Source of the DNA: Lysobacter stagni
GTDB taxonomy: Bacteria > Pseudomonadota > Gammaproteobacteria > Xanthomonadales > Xanthomonadaceae
Length of the DNA stretch: 64,000 nt
Assembly (NCBI RefSeq): GCF_030053425.1
Contig: NZ_JASGBI010000001.1
Location: 690,001 to 754,000 of the forward strand
Direction of reading: 5' to 3'
Positions 8,408 to 17,444 of this stretch are shown here, piece by piece (the first letter of the stretch is position 1; every line of letters starts with the position of its first letter). The notes under the pieces are model-generated. The model worked only from the letters and a program-made list of their open reading frames with translations. It ran no database searches and was not told the DNA's origin. The translations under genes and the position numbers were made by a program.

Positions 8408-10726
8408 TCAGAACGGCAGCGACAGGTCCGGCTTGAGCGCCAGCAGCTGCGAGCGGAAGTCGTTCTTGATCCGCGCCAGTGCCTCGGCGGAGTCCGCATC
8501 GAAACGCATGACCAGCACCGGCGTGGTGTTGGACGCGCGTACCAGGCCCCAACCGTCCGCGTAGTCCACGCGCAGGCCGTCGATGGTCGACAGGCGCGCG
8601 CCCTCGAAGTGGGCTTCGTTGCGGAAGCGTTCGACGAAGGTATGCGGATCGCCATCGGGCGCGTCGACCTTGATCTCCGGCGTGGACACGCCGTTGGGCA
8701 GGGCCGCGAGCGTCTCGCTCGGGCTGCGCGGCTGCGCGGCGAGGATCTCCAGCAGGCGGGCGGCGGCGTAGATGCCGTCGTCGAAGCCGTACCAGCGCTC
8801 CTTGAAGAAGAAGTGGCCGCTCATCTCGCCGGCCAGTTCCGCATCGGTCTCGCGCATCTTGGCCTTGATCAGCGAATGGCCCGTCTTCCACATCAGCGGG
8901 CTGCCGCCGTGGCGCAGGATCTGGCCTGGCAGGCGGCCGGTGCACTTCACGTCGTACAGGATCACCGCGCCCGGGTTGCGTTCGAGCACGTCGGCGGCGA
9001 ACAGCATCAGCAGACGGTCCGGGAAGATGTTCTCGCCGTCGCGGGTCACCACGCCCAGGCGGTCGCCGTCGCCGTCGAAGGCGATGCCCAGGTCCGCTTC
9101 CAGGCGCTGCACCATCTTGGTGAGGTCGGCGAGATTGTGCGGCTCGCTCGGATCCGGATGGTGGTTCGGGAACGTGCCGTCGATGTCGCAGTACAGCGGC
9201 GTGACTTCCGCGCCGATCGCGCTGAGCACGCGCGGACCGATGTCGCCCGCCACGCCATTGCCGGCATCCACCACCACGCGAAGCGGACGGTCGATCTGCA
9301 CGTCGGAGGCGATGCGCTGGACGTAATCCTCGGAGATGTCGCGCTGGTTGAGCGAGCCCAGGTCGGCCAGGTGCAGGCGGTCCTCGGCGATGCGCGCGTA
9401 CAGGTCGGTGATGGCATCGCCGGACAGCGTCTCGCCGCCGACCACGATCTTGAAGCCGTTGTAGTCCGGCGGGTTGTGGCTGCCGGTGACCGAGACGCAC
9501 GACCCGGCGCGCAGGTGATACGCCCCGAAGTACACGACCGGCGTCGGCGCCAGACCGATGTCCACGACATTGCGGCCGGCCTTGCGCAGACCCGCGATCA
9601 GACCCTCCACCAGCGCCGGGCCCGAGAGGCGGCCGTCGCGGCCAACCACGATGTCGGTCAGGCCCTGCGAATGCATCAGCGAGCCGATGGCATGACCGAT
9701 CAGCTCGGCGACGCCGGCATCCAGCGACTGCCCGACCACGCCGCGGATGTCGTAGGCGCGGAAGATGCCGCGGTCGATCGCGACGGGCTGGGAGGGAGCG
9801 AGGGGCTTGGGCGGGGTCACGGGGGCGGCTTTCGCGGGAGCAGGCTGGGTTTCCATGCTCTCCGCCAGCGTCTGAACCGGACCTTCCTCGTCGCCCTCGG
9901 CCGCCTTGCGCTTGAGCTTGAGATGGGGTGCACGCCAGGTCAGGAAGCCCAGCAGCAGCAGGACGGCCGCCGCGACGAAGCAGCCCGGGGCATCCAGGCC
10001 GAGGGGGCCACCGGCCACGTCCGGCACGGCCGCGGCGATGCGCAGCTCGCTGCCCGGCACCTTGGTGGCCAGCGCCTCTGCGCCGCCCGCCAGCTGGGTG
10101 TCGCCGCGCTCCACTGCGCTGAACGAACCCTGGCGCAGCGCCAGGTAGCTGTCGTCGGCCACCGCGGCCTGTTCGATGCCCGCGCTGATGCGCGTCAGCG
10201 GCAGGCGGGCGTAGGCCACGCCCACGGCGTTGGTGCCGCTCATGGCGGGCGCGGCCAGCGCCAGTTGCGCACCATTCCCGTGGCGGACGAGTCCCGCGAC
10301 CGCACGGTTGCTGGCGATGGCGGCCTCGATGACCCCCAGCCGGCCGTAGCCGCCCTCCGGCAACGCGGCGTACTCGCCGCTCAGGTCCAGCGGCAGCACG
10401 GCGACGTCGGATGCACCCGCCCAGCCCTTGGCCAGTTCCTGCGAGGCAGCGGCCAGGTCGGCCGCAGCCAGCGCGCTCTGCACGGCAGGCTGCGCCAGCC
10501 GTTGGGCGAGTTGCTTCTGCTCCGAGATCAGCGCGTGCTGCGCCGCTTCCACGGCCGCGTTACGGGCCTCGGTGATCGCCAGGCGGCGCGCGCCGTCCTG
10601 GTGCAGCTGCCAGCCGCTCCACGCGAAAAACGCCGCCACCAGCGCCAGCGCTGCCGCCACGACCGGCAGCAGGATCTTCAGCTGTGCGGCCGACAGCGCC
10701 AGTTGTCCCTTTTCCAGACCCTTCAT
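8408..10726 (-). CDS. algC: Phosphomannomutase/phosphoglucomutase with N-terminal membrane-anchored domain
   Basis: Interconverts hexose 6- and 1-phosphates (mannose, glucose) for exopolysaccharide and LPS sugar nucleotides. It has 772 residues from ATG 10726, against about 450-460 for a plain XanA/AlgC. The added N-terminus has a membrane segment (about 15-37), an Ala-rich, probably periplasmic region, and a second membrane segment (about 240-258). The mutase starts near residue 315 (GIFRAYDIRGVVG) and holds the phosphoserine loop TGSHNP (about 414), metal loop FDGDGDR, sugar loop GEMSGH and the phosphate-binding RASNTTP near the end. It follows dut by 13 bases in a coaC-coaB-dut-algC order. 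The frame is open further upstream, but that would overlap dut. Confidence 0.92.
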   Translation of the reverse strand: MKGLEKGQLALSAAQLKILLPVVAAALALVAAFFAWSGWQLHQDGARRLAITEARNAAVEAAQHALISEQKQLAQRLAQPAVQSALAAADLAAASQELAKGWAGASDVAVLPLDLSGEYAALPEGGYGRLGVIEAAIASNRAVAGLVRHGNGAQLALAAPAMSGTNAVGVAYARLPLTRISAGIEQAAVADDSYLALRQGSFSAVERGDTQLAGGAEALATKVPGSELRIAAAVPDVAGGPLGLDAPGCFVAAAVLLLLGFLTWRAPHLKLKRKAAEGDEEGPVQTLAESMETQPAPAKAAPVTPPKPLAPSQPVAIDRGIFRAYDIRGVVGQSLDAGVAELIGHAIGSLMHSQGLTDIVVGRDGRLSGPALVEGLIAGLRKAGRNVVDIGLAPTPVVYFGAYHLRAGSCVSVTGSHNPPDYNGFKIVVGGETLSGDAITDLYARIAEDRLHLADLGSLNQRDISEDYVQRIASDVQIDRPLRVVVDAGNGVAGDIGPRVLSAIGAEVTPLYCDIDGTFPNHHPDPSEPHNLADLTKMVQRLEADLGIAFDGDGDRLGVVTRDGENIFPDRLLMLFAADVLERNPGAVILYDVKCTGRLPGQILRHGGSPLMWKTGHSLIKAKMRETDAELAGEMSGHFFFKERWYGFDDGIYAAARLLEILAAQPRSPSETLAALPNGVSTPEIKVDAPDGDPHTFVERFRNEAHFEGARLSTIDGLRVDYADGWGLVRASNTTPVLVMRFDADSAEALARIKNDFRSQLLALKPDLSLPF

Positions 10727-10739
10727 CCAATTCCCCTTG

Positions 10740-11198
10740 TCAGCGCACGCCGGTGTGGCCGAACCCGCCGGCCCCGCGCGCACTGGTTTCGAATTCTTCG
10801 ACCACCTGCAGCGTCGCCCGCACGATCGGCAGGATGACGAGCTGGGCGATGCGATCCCCTGGCTGCATCGTAAAAGCCTCGCGACCGCGGTTCCAGACGC
10901 TGATGAGCAGGGGGCCCTGGTAATCGGCATCGATCAGGCCGGTGCCGTTGCCCAGCACGATGCCGTGCTTATGTCCCAGGCCGGAACGCGGCAGGATCAC
11001 CGCGCACATCGTGGGATCGCCCAGATGGATCGACAGTCCCGACGGCACCAGCGCGGTATCGCCCGGTTGCAGCGTCAGCGCCTCGTCCAGCGCGGCGCGC
11101 AGGTCCAGGCCTGCGCTGGCCTGCGTGGCATACGTGGGCAGCGGCCATTCGCCGCCGAAGCGGGCGTCGAGGATCTTCAGTTCGAGCGTGTGGTTCAT
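10740..11198 (-). CDS. dut: dUTP pyrophosphatase
   Basis: Hydrolyses dUTP to dUMP and PPi, keeping uracil out of DNA and feeding dTMP synthesis. The 152-residue trimeric-type enzyme shows all five motifs: [32 protein letters not shown] and the C-terminal [10 protein letters not shown]. Start at ATG 11198. It sits between coaB and the mutase, as is usual in gammaproteobacteria. Confidence 0.96.
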   Translation of the reverse strand: MNHTLELKILDARFGGEWPLPTYATQASAGLDLRAALDEALTLQPGDTALVPSGLSIHLGDPTMCAVILPRSGLGHKHGIVLGNGTGLIDADYQGPLLISVWNRGREAFTMQPGDRIAQLVILPIVRATLQVVEEFETSARGAGGFGHTGVR

Positions 11199-11278
11199 GC
11201 GTCCGGTCGTAGGCCTGGGGGCGGTGCGTGTGGGAAGACGCAAGGGTCATGCCAGCGGCGCGCCGGCGGGGCCTTGCG

Positions 11279-11944
11279 TCAGGGAGGTGGCAACCGCTCG
11301 GCGATCAGGTCGAGCAGTCCGTCGGCCAGCTGCGTCTTCGGCGCCGGTCCCAGGACGTTGGACGACCCGTCCACGCCGTACACGGTGAGCGTGTTGTCGT
11401 CGCTCTCGAAACCGCTTCCGGCCACGCCGACACGATTGGCGGCGATCAGGTCCAGGCGCTTGTTCTCCAGCTTGCCGCGCGCGTACGCCTCGACGTGATC
11501 GGTCTCCGCGGCGAAGCCCACCACCAGGCGCGGCCGCTGCGCATGCGTGGCGATGTCGGCCAGGATGTCGCGCGTGCGCACCAGCGTGAGTGTCAGCGTG
11601 TCCTGTCCGGCCGTCTTCTTGATCTTGTTCGAGGCCGCCTGTGCGGGCGCGAAATCCGCCACGGCAGCCGCGCCGATGTAGACGTCGGCCGGCAGCTGCG
11701 AGAGCACGGCCTCGTGCATCTGCGCGGCCGAGCGCACGTCGATGCGCTGCACGCCTTCGGGCGTCGGCAGCGACACGGGGCCGGCCACCATCACCACGCG
11801 GGCGCCACGGCGCGCCGCGGCCTGGGCGACGGCGAAGCCCATCTTTCCGCTACTGCGGTTGCCGATGAAGCGGACCGGGTCGATGTCCTCGTACGTCGGG
11901 CCGGCGCTGACGAGAATGCGCACGTCCTGCAATGGCCCGCTCAT
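11279..11944 (-). CDS. coaB: Phosphopantothenate-cysteine ligase (CoaB), separate frame
   Basis: Joins CTP-activated 4'-phosphopantothenate to cysteine in CoA synthesis. It has 221 residues from ATG 11944 and matches the C-terminal half of bifunctional CoaBC: SAGPTYEDIDPVRFIGNRSS at the start, the AAAVADFAP motif, NKIKK (the conserved lysine) and VVGFAAET. It overlaps the end of coaC by 4 bases (ATGA), so re-initiation after coaC is plausible. In most proteobacteria the two halves are one protein of about 400 residues; here they are in different frames. This may be true gene fission or a single-base sequence error at the junction. Confidence 0.87.
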   Translation of the reverse strand: MSGPLQDVRILVSAGPTYEDIDPVRFIGNRSSGKMGFAVAQAAARRGARVVMVAGPVSLPTPEGVQRIDVRSAAQMHEAVLSQLPADVYIGAAAVADFAPAQAASNKIKKTAGQDTLTLTLVRTRDILADIATHAQRPRLVVGFAAETDHVEAYARGKLENKRLDLIAANRVGVAGSGFESDDNTLTVYGVDGSSNVLGPAPKTQLADGLLDLIAERLPPP

Positions 11945-12498
11945 GCCATGACTCCCGCCAGCGCGGCGACGATCTCGTGCGGTTCGCTCATGCGGCCCGG
12001 GCCGGACTCGCCCTCGGCGAGCGGTCCATCGTTGGGGCCGACGACGTGCACGCCGCGGGCGCGCAGCGTGGCCATGTTGTCCTGCGTGGCCGGATGCAGC
12101 CACATGCGATGGTTCATCGCCGGCGCCACGGTGATGGGCGCGGTGGTGGCCAGACAGAGCGTGGTGACCAGATCGTCTGCGAAGCCGTGCGCAAGCTTGG
12201 CCAGCGTGTTCGCGGTCGCGGGCGCCAGCACGACGCGGTCGGCCCAGCGCGCCAGTTCGATATGCCCCATCGCCGCCTCGGCGGCGGCATCCCAGAGCGA
12301 GGTGCGCACGGGCCGCCCGGAGACGGCCTGGAAGGTCGTCGGGCCAACGAACTGCTGCGCGTTCTGCGTCATGGCTACGGTGACCTCGGCGCCGGCGTCG
12401 CGCAGCCGGCGCACCAGTTCGGCCGATTTGTAGGCGGCGATGCCACCGCACACGCAGAGCAGGATCTTCCGTGAACGCAGGGAGCCGGGCTCGGCCAT
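11941..12498 (-). CDS. coaC: Phosphopantothenoylcysteine decarboxylase (CoaC), separate frame
   Basis: FMN-dependent decarboxylation of phosphopantothenoylcysteine in CoA synthesis. It has 185 residues from ATG 12498, equal to the N-terminal half of CoaBC. Visible features: LLCVCGGIAAYKSAELVRRL, the GHIELARWAD region with the active-site His, and PAMNHRMW (the PxMNxxMW substrate motif). In E. coli Dfp the reducing cysteine lies in an ACGD-type loop just before GPGRM; here that loop reads AEGESGPGRM with no cysteine. The reading frame ends at 11941 inside the start of coaB. First gene of the coaC-coaB-dut-algC series, divergent from radC. Confidence 0.87.
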   Translation of the reverse strand: MAEPGSLRSRKILLCVCGGIAAYKSAELVRRLRDAGAEVTVAMTQNAQQFVGPTTFQAVSGRPVRTSLWDAAAEAAMGHIELARWADRVVLAPATANTLAKLAHGFADDLVTTLCLATTAPITVAPAMNHRMWLHPATQDNMATLRARGVHVVGPNDGPLAEGESGPGRMSEPHEIVAALAGVMA

Positions 12499-12671
12499 CT
12501 GGCTAATACCTACCGCGAAATCGGCGTTTAGCTTACCCGAAGGCATGCACGGGCCCGGCGGTGTTCGCGCATCGCTCACTGCTGAAATGACGACCCGGTC
12601 GGCCTTGCGGCGGCTGGCGTGGACCACGCCGCCGCCGGGCCGACCACCTTCCTCCCGATCGGCTCCCACCC

Positions 12672-13346
12672 ATGCATATCCGCGACTGGCCTTCCGACGA
12701 GCGCCCGCGCGAGCGCCTGCTCGCCAAGGGCGCCAGCGCGCTCTCCGATGCCGAACTGCTGGCCATCTTCCTCGGCTCCGGCCTGCGCGGGCGGGACGCG
12801 GTCACGACCGCGCGCCAGCTGCTGCAGGCGCACGGGCCGCTGCGCGGCCTGCTGGAACGGCCGGCGGCGCAGCTTTCCGCCCTGCCCGGCCTGGGCCCGG
12901 CACGCGCGTGCCAGCTCGCGGCGGCGCTGGAGCTGGGTCACCGCCTGCTCGGCGCGCACCTGGAACGCGGCGCGCTGGTCAGCGACCCGCTCGCCGCCGG
13001 CACCTATTTCGCACAGCGCCTGCGCTCGCGTCCGCATGAGGTGTTCGCGGCACTGTTCCTGGACACCCGGCACCGCGCGATCGCCTTCGAAGAACTCTTC
13101 CGCGGCACGATCGACGGCGCGGAGGTCCATCCGCGCGAACTGGTCACCCGCGCGCTCGCGCACAACGCCGCGGCGGTGATCGTCGGCCACAACCACCCCA
13201 GTGGCAGCCCGGAGCCCAGCGCGGCCGACCTCGCCCTCACCGCGCGCCTGAAGGATGCGCTGCGCCTGGTCGACGTGCGCCTGCTCGACCACCTGATCGT
13301 CGGCGACGGCCCACCCGTATCGATCGCGGCGCGAGGCGCGGTTTGA
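12672..13346 (+). CDS. radC: RadC family protein (JAB/MPN domain)
   Basis: The 224-residue protein has the usual RadC arrangement: an N-terminal RuvA-like helix-hairpin-helix (LSALPGLGPARACQLAAALEL, about 74-94) and a C-terminal JAB metalloprotease-like domain. The JAMM zinc motif is intact: the upstream Glu region, then GHNHPSGSPEPSAAD at about residues 173-187. The name comes from an old radiation-sensitivity mapping; the true role is not settled. Divergent from coaC with a 173-base gap. Confidence 0.94.
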   Translation: MHIRDWPSDERPRERLLAKGASALSDAELLAIFLGSGLRGRDAVTTARQLLQAHGPLRGLLERPAAQLSALPGLGPARACQLAAALELGHRLLGAHLERGALVSDPLAAGTYFAQRLRSRPHEVFAALFLDTRHRAIAFEELFRGTIDGAEVHPRELVTRALAHNAAAVIVGHNHPSGSPEPSAADLALTARLKDALRLVDVRLLDHLIVGDGPPVSIAARGAV

Positions 13347-13393
13347 GCATGACGCGCGTGGGGGCGCCGACGGCCGGCCGGGGGTGCCTCGCG

Positions 13394-13399
13394 TACAAT
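13394..13399 (+). promoter_or_regulatory. Probable -10 element of the argS promoter
   Basis: TACAAT at 13394-13399, 32 bases before the GTG start of argS. No good -35 is visible 16-18 bases upstream, so only the -10 is claimed. The same TACAAT/TACAGT element recurs upstream of speE and ubiK. Confidence 0.4.
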
Positions 13400-13430
13400 G
13401 CGCGGTTCCGCAGCACCCCCCTGACGTTCC

Positions 13431-15119
13431 GTGAAAGCGACTCTTCGCGCCCTGGTGGCGCAGGCCATCGACACCCTTCGCGCCGCCGGCACCCTGCCGG
13501 CCGACCTCGCCACGCCCGATTTCGTGATCGAGCGTCCCAAGTCGCTGGCGCAGGGCGATTTCTCGACCAATGCGGCCATGCTGCTGGCCAAGCCGGCGAA
13601 GTCGAACCCGCGCGCGATCGCGCAGGCGCTGGTCGACGCATTGCCGGCCACGACCGACCTGGCCAAGGTCGAGATCGCCGGCCCCGGGTTCATCAACTTC
13701 CACGTCGACGAAGGCGCGTGGCGCCGCCAGATCGGCCAGGTGCTCTCGCAGGGCACAGCCCACGGGCGCAACGACAGCGGCAAGGGCCATCGCGCCGGCG
13801 TGGAGTTCGTCTCTGCCAATCCGACCGGCCCGCTCCATGTCGGCCACGGCCGCGCCGCGGTGATCGGCGACTGCATCGCGCGCGTGCTCGATGCGAACGG
13901 CTGGGACGTGGTGCGCGAGTTCTACTACAACGACGCCGGCGCGCAGATCAACAACCTCGCCATCTCGGTGCAGGCGCGCGCGCTCGGCCACGGTCCGGAG
14001 CATCCGGACTGGCCGGAAGACGGCTACCGCGGCGACTACATCAAGGACGTCGCGGCCGCGTACCTGCGCGGCGACAGCGTCGAAGTGGAAGGCCACACCG
14101 TCACCGGCGCGAAGGACGCGCAGAACCTCGACGCCATCCGCCAGTTCGCCGTGGCCTACCTGCGCCGCGAGCAGAACCTGGACCTTGAAGCCTATGGCGT
14201 GGCGTTCGACGTGTATTTCCTCGAGTCGTCGCTGTACACCGACGGCAAGGTCGAGGAAACCGTGCGCGAGCTCGTCGCCCATGGCCACACCTACGAGGAA
14301 GGCGGCGCGCTGTGGCTGCGCACGACCGATTTCGGTGACGACAAGGACCGCGTGATGCGCAAGTCCGACGGCACCTTCACCTACTTCCTGCCCGACGTCG
14401 CCTACCACCGCAGCAAGTGGCAGCGCGGCTACGAGCGCGCCATCACCGAGCTGGGCGCGGACCACCACGGTTCGCTGGCCCGCGTGAAGGCCGGCCTGCA
14501 GGCGCTGGACTGCGGCATCCCGCAGGGATGGCCGGAGTACGTGCTGCACCAGATGGTCACCGTGATGCGCGGCGGCGAGGAAGTGAAGCTGTCCAAGCGC
14601 GCCGGCAGCTATCTCACGCTGCGCGACCTGATCGACGAGGCCGGTCGCGATGCGACGCGTTGGTTCCTGATCGCGCGCAAGCCAGATTCGCAGCTCACCT
14701 TCGACATCGATTTCGCGCGCAGTCAGTCGCTCGACAACCCGGTCTACTACGTGCAGGTCTCACATGCGCGCATGTGCGGGCTCGTGCGTCAGCTGAAGGA
14801 GCGCGGGCTGTCGTTCGACGCCGCCAACGGCCTGGCGCAACCGCTGGACCTGGACGATGCGCCCGCGCGCGAGCTCATCGCCACGCTGCTGCGCTACAGC
14901 GACGTGGTCGAAAGCGCCGGTCGCGACCTCGAACCGCACCAGATCGCCGCGTACCTGCTCGAACTGGCGCAGACCTTCCAGACGTACTACAACGACCACC
15001 AGTTCCTGGTCGACGACGCCAACACGCGCGATGCACGCCTCGTGCTCGCGATGGCGACGCGCCAGGTGCTGGCCAACGGTCTCGAACTGCTGGGCGTCAG
15101 CGCCCCCGAGGTGATGTAA
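13431..15119 (+). CDS. argS: Arginyl-tRNA synthetase
   Basis: Charges tRNA-Arg with arginine. It has 562 residues from a GTG start at 13431, which gives the expected N-terminus (ArgS-type Add-1 domain). The HIGH motif is in [13 protein letters not shown] (about residues 128-140), a KMSKS-like sequence is [10 protein letters not shown], and a DALR anticodon-binding domain ends the protein ([13 protein letters not shown] onward). The SPOR protein gene begins at the base after the stop codon. Confidence 0.97.
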   Translation: MKATLRALVAQAIDTLRAAGTLPADLATPDFVIERPKSLAQGDFSTNAAMLLAKPAKSNPRAIAQALVDALPATTDLAKVEIAGPGFINFHVDEGAWRRQIGQVLSQGTAHGRNDSGKGHRAGVEFVSANPTGPLHVGHGRAAVIGDCIARVLDANGWDVVREFYYNDAGAQINNLAISVQARALGHGPEHPDWPEDGYRGDYIKDVAAAYLRGDSVEVEGHTVTGAKDAQNLDAIRQFAVAYLRREQNLDLEAYGVAFDVYFLESSLYTDGKVEETVRELVAHGHTYEEGGALWLRTTDFGDDKDRVMRKSDGTFTYFLPDVAYHRSKWQRGYERAITELGADHHGSLARVKAGLQALDCGIPQGWPEYVLHQMVTVMRGGEEVKLSKRAGSYLTLRDLIDEAGRDATRWFLIARKPDSQLTFDIDFARSQSLDNPVYYVQVSHARMCGLVRQLKERGLSFDAANGLAQPLDLDDAPARELIATLLRYSDVVESAGRDLEPHQIAAYLLELAQTFQTYYNDHQFLVDDANTRDARLVLAMATRQVLANGLELLGVSAPEVM

Positions 15120-15953
15120 GTGGCAGCACGACGCGGCAAAACGCAGGCCAAGCGCAATTCCGGCGGTGACAGCGGCCTGCCCGGCTGGGCCTGGATGGTG
15201 CTGGGCATCCTGCTGGCGGTAGTGGTGATCCTGGTCGCGCCGAAGTACCTCAAGTCCAACGGCGACGGATTCTTCCGTCCGCAGCCGAACCCCGACGCCG
15301 AACCGGCGCGGGTGTCGGGCAGCGATGATGAGGCGATCGCCGACGAGGGCACGCCCACGCCCGCCAAGGGCAAGTCCAGCGACGCCAAGCAGTCGAAGAA
15401 GGACACCGACTACGACTTCTACACCCTGCTGCCGGGCAAGGAAGTGCCGATGTCGGACGCCGAACTCGCCGCCAGCGAGCAGGCCGAGGCCAAGCGCCAG
15501 ACCCCGCGTTCGAAGCCCGAGCCCGCGGCCGCCGAACCGGACGCACCGGCCAGCACGCCGACACCGGCAACGACGCCGGCCGCCGCACTGCCGCGCCCGG
15601 TGGAAACCGACACGGTTCCGTCGCGCTCGCCGCAGACCGCACCCGCGACGCCGCCGACCACGGTCGCGTCGGCCGCGCCCGCGACCAGCGAGCCCAAGCC
15701 CGCCGCGGCCGTGGACGACAACACGCGCTATCTGCTGCAGGCCGGTGCGTTCCAGGCCTCGGGACAGGCGGAAGAGATGAAGGCGCGCATCGCGATGCTG
15801 GGCCTCAGCGCGCGCGTGGAATCGGCCGCGATCAACGGCAACACGGTCTATCGCGTGCGCATGGGGCCTTACGGCACCGCCAGCGACCTGGCCGATGCCA
15901 AGCGCAAGCTCGCCAGCGGCGGACTGCCGGCCCTGGCGATCAAGGTCAAGTAA
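15120..15953 (+). CDS. SPOR domain cell-division-type membrane protein
   Basis: A 277-residue protein that probably binds denuded septal peptidoglycan. It has a basic Lys/Arg/Gly N-terminus, one membrane segment (about residues 21-42), a long Pro/Ala/Thr/Lys-rich periplasmic linker (about 60-200) and a C-terminal SPOR domain beginning YLLQAGAFQASGQAEEMKAR and ending in VYRVRMGPYGTASDLADAKR. It resembles E. coli FtsN and DedD. The GTG start directly follows the argS stop, and argS followed by an FtsN-like gene is common in gammaproteobacteria. Confidence 0.9.
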   Translation: MAARRGKTQAKRNSGGDSGLPGWAWMVLGILLAVVVILVAPKYLKSNGDGFFRPQPNPDAEPARVSGSDDEAIADEGTPTPAKGKSSDAKQSKKDTDYDFYTLLPGKEVPMSDAELAASEQAEAKRQTPRSKPEPAAAEPDAPASTPTPATTPAAALPRPVETDTVPSRSPQTAPATPPTTVASAAPATSEPKPAAAVDDNTRYLLQAGAFQASGQAEEMKARIAMLGLSARVESAAINGNTVYRVRMGPYGTASDLADAKRKLASGGLPALAIKVK

Positions 15954-16065
15954 GCCCCGTCCGGGCGCGCGACGCCGACGCCCCTTTCGCTGCAACGCGA
16001 CCGCGATCACCGCGCCCAGGCGACGACGGCGGCTAGACTGCCGCCACGTTGCACGGGGGATCGCC

Positions 16066-16467
16066 ATGGACAAACGCATTCTTTGGGGCTGCGTCGCCGC
16101 CGTCGGGCTGCTGACGCTTTTCGCGGTGGCGACCTACGCGCTGGGCGCGGAGTCGATGCGCACGACGATGACGCCGCTGGGCGAACTGCCGCTGCTGGAT
16201 CTGCTGGGCGTGCTGGTGGCAATGACCGTCGGTGGCGCGATCGCCGGGCCGCGTTTTCGCCGCATCGCCGTGGCGCTGATGGCCACGGTGTGGGTGCTCA
16301 GCCTGTCGGCGATGGTCGCCGCGCCGCACGTCAGCGTGCCGGGAGCGCTGAAGTACAACGCGCTGGCGATCGTCTCCAATCTGTTGCTGGCCTGGATCGG
16401 CGCCACGGCCGGTCCGAAGCTGCTGGCGCGCTGGCATTCGCAGCGCGCCGGCGCCGCTGGCGCGTGA
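16066..16467 (+). CDS. Small four-helix inner-membrane protein, unknown function
   Basis: A 133-residue protein from ATG 16066 with four predicted membrane helices (about 5-25, 43-60, 68-88, 100-122) and a basic tail. No family recognised. A TAGACT -10-like element lies at 16033-16038. It ends 1 base from the convergent dehydrogenase gene. Confidence 0.75.
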   Translation: MDKRILWGCVAAVGLLTLFAVATYALGAESMRTTMTPLGELPLLDLLGVLVAMTVGGAIAGPRFRRIAVALMATVWVLSLSAMVAAPHVSVPGALKYNALAIVSNLLLAWIGATAGPKLLARWHSQRAGAAGA

Positions 16468-17331
16468 TCAGCCGCCGCGCTTGAGGGTGATGAGCGCGGA
16501 GGTGTCGGCCTCGCCCTGCCCGCGTTCGATCAGTTCAGCGTAATCGGCCAGCGCCTGTTCCACCGTGCTCAGGCGCGTCCCCGTATCGCGGGCGATCGCG
16601 CTGACGATGCGCAGGTCCTTGAGCATGTGCGCGCACTTGAAGCCCGGCGTGAACTCGTCGCGCAGCATGGTGGCGCCGCGCTTTTCCAGGAACCAGTTGC
16701 TGGCCGCACCGGCCATCAGCGTGGGCAGCAGCTTTTCCGGATCCAGGCCCAGCTTCTCGCCCAGTGCCAGGCCTTCGCTCACCGCTTCATTGATGCCGGC
16801 CACCAGCACCTGGTTGACGGCCTTCGTCGCCTGCCCCGCACCGGTCGCGCCCATGTGCGTGATGCGCGCGGCGTAACAGGCGATCACGGCACTCGTGCGT
16901 TCCACCACGTCGGCTTCGCCACCGACCATCACCGACAGCTTTCCGTTGCGCGCACCCTCGACGCCGCCGGACACCGGCGCATCGAGGAAACCGATGTCGT
17001 GCGGCGACAGCATTGCGGCGCAGCGACGCGCGGTGTCCACCGCCACGGTGGAATGGTCGATCACCACCGCGCCCGGCTTCAGCACTTCGGCCAGCGCGTT
17101 CACGTTCTCCAGCACGTCCGCATCGAGCGACACGCACAGCACGACGACGTCGCAGTCGGCGAAGTTCGCTGCCGAGCGTGCGGCGCGCACGCCCAGTTCG
17201 GCGGCGAGCGCATCGGCCTTGGCCTGCGTGCGGTTGCCCACCGCGGTGAGCAGGCCCTTGGCGTGCAGGTAGCGGGCCATCGGAGCGCCCATCGCGCCCA
17301 GGCCGATCAGTCCAACTTTCATCGTCGTCAT
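16468..17331 (-). CDS. NAD(P)-dependent beta-hydroxyacid dehydrogenase (3-hydroxyisobutyrate dehydrogenase family)
   Basis: Oxidoreductase of 287 residues. The N-terminal Rossmann motif is VGLIGLGAMGAPMARYL, the substrate-binding signature DAPVSGGVEGARNGKLSVMV lies at about 115-134, and the catalytic lysine is in GAGQATKAVNQ. Members act on 3-hydroxyisobutyrate, tartronate semialdehyde, glyoxylate/succinic semialdehyde and similar acids; the actual substrate cannot be told from sequence. ATG 17331 or ATG 17322 could be the start. Confidence 0.88.
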   Translation of the reverse strand: MTTMKVGLIGLGAMGAPMARYLHAKGLLTAVGNRTQAKADALAAELGVRAARSAANFADCDVVVLCVSLDADVLENVNALAEVLKPGAVVIDHSTVAVDTARRCAAMLSPHDIGFLDAPVSGGVEGARNGKLSVMVGGEADVVERTSAVIACYAARITHMGATGAGQATKAVNQVLVAGINEAVSEGLALGEKLGLDPEKLLPTLMAGAASNWFLEKRGATMLRDEFTPGFKCAHMLKDLRIVSAIARDTGTRLSTVEQALADYAELIERGQGEADTSALITLKRGG

Positions 17332-17444
17332 TCCGCTTGTTGTTCATGGCGGCCATCGCCGCCATGTACCGTGAAACGCGATCCGTCGCCCGAAGCGGCG
17401 ACCGCGTCGATACCGCGCACTCCGGCGCGGCCGTGGGGTGACGT

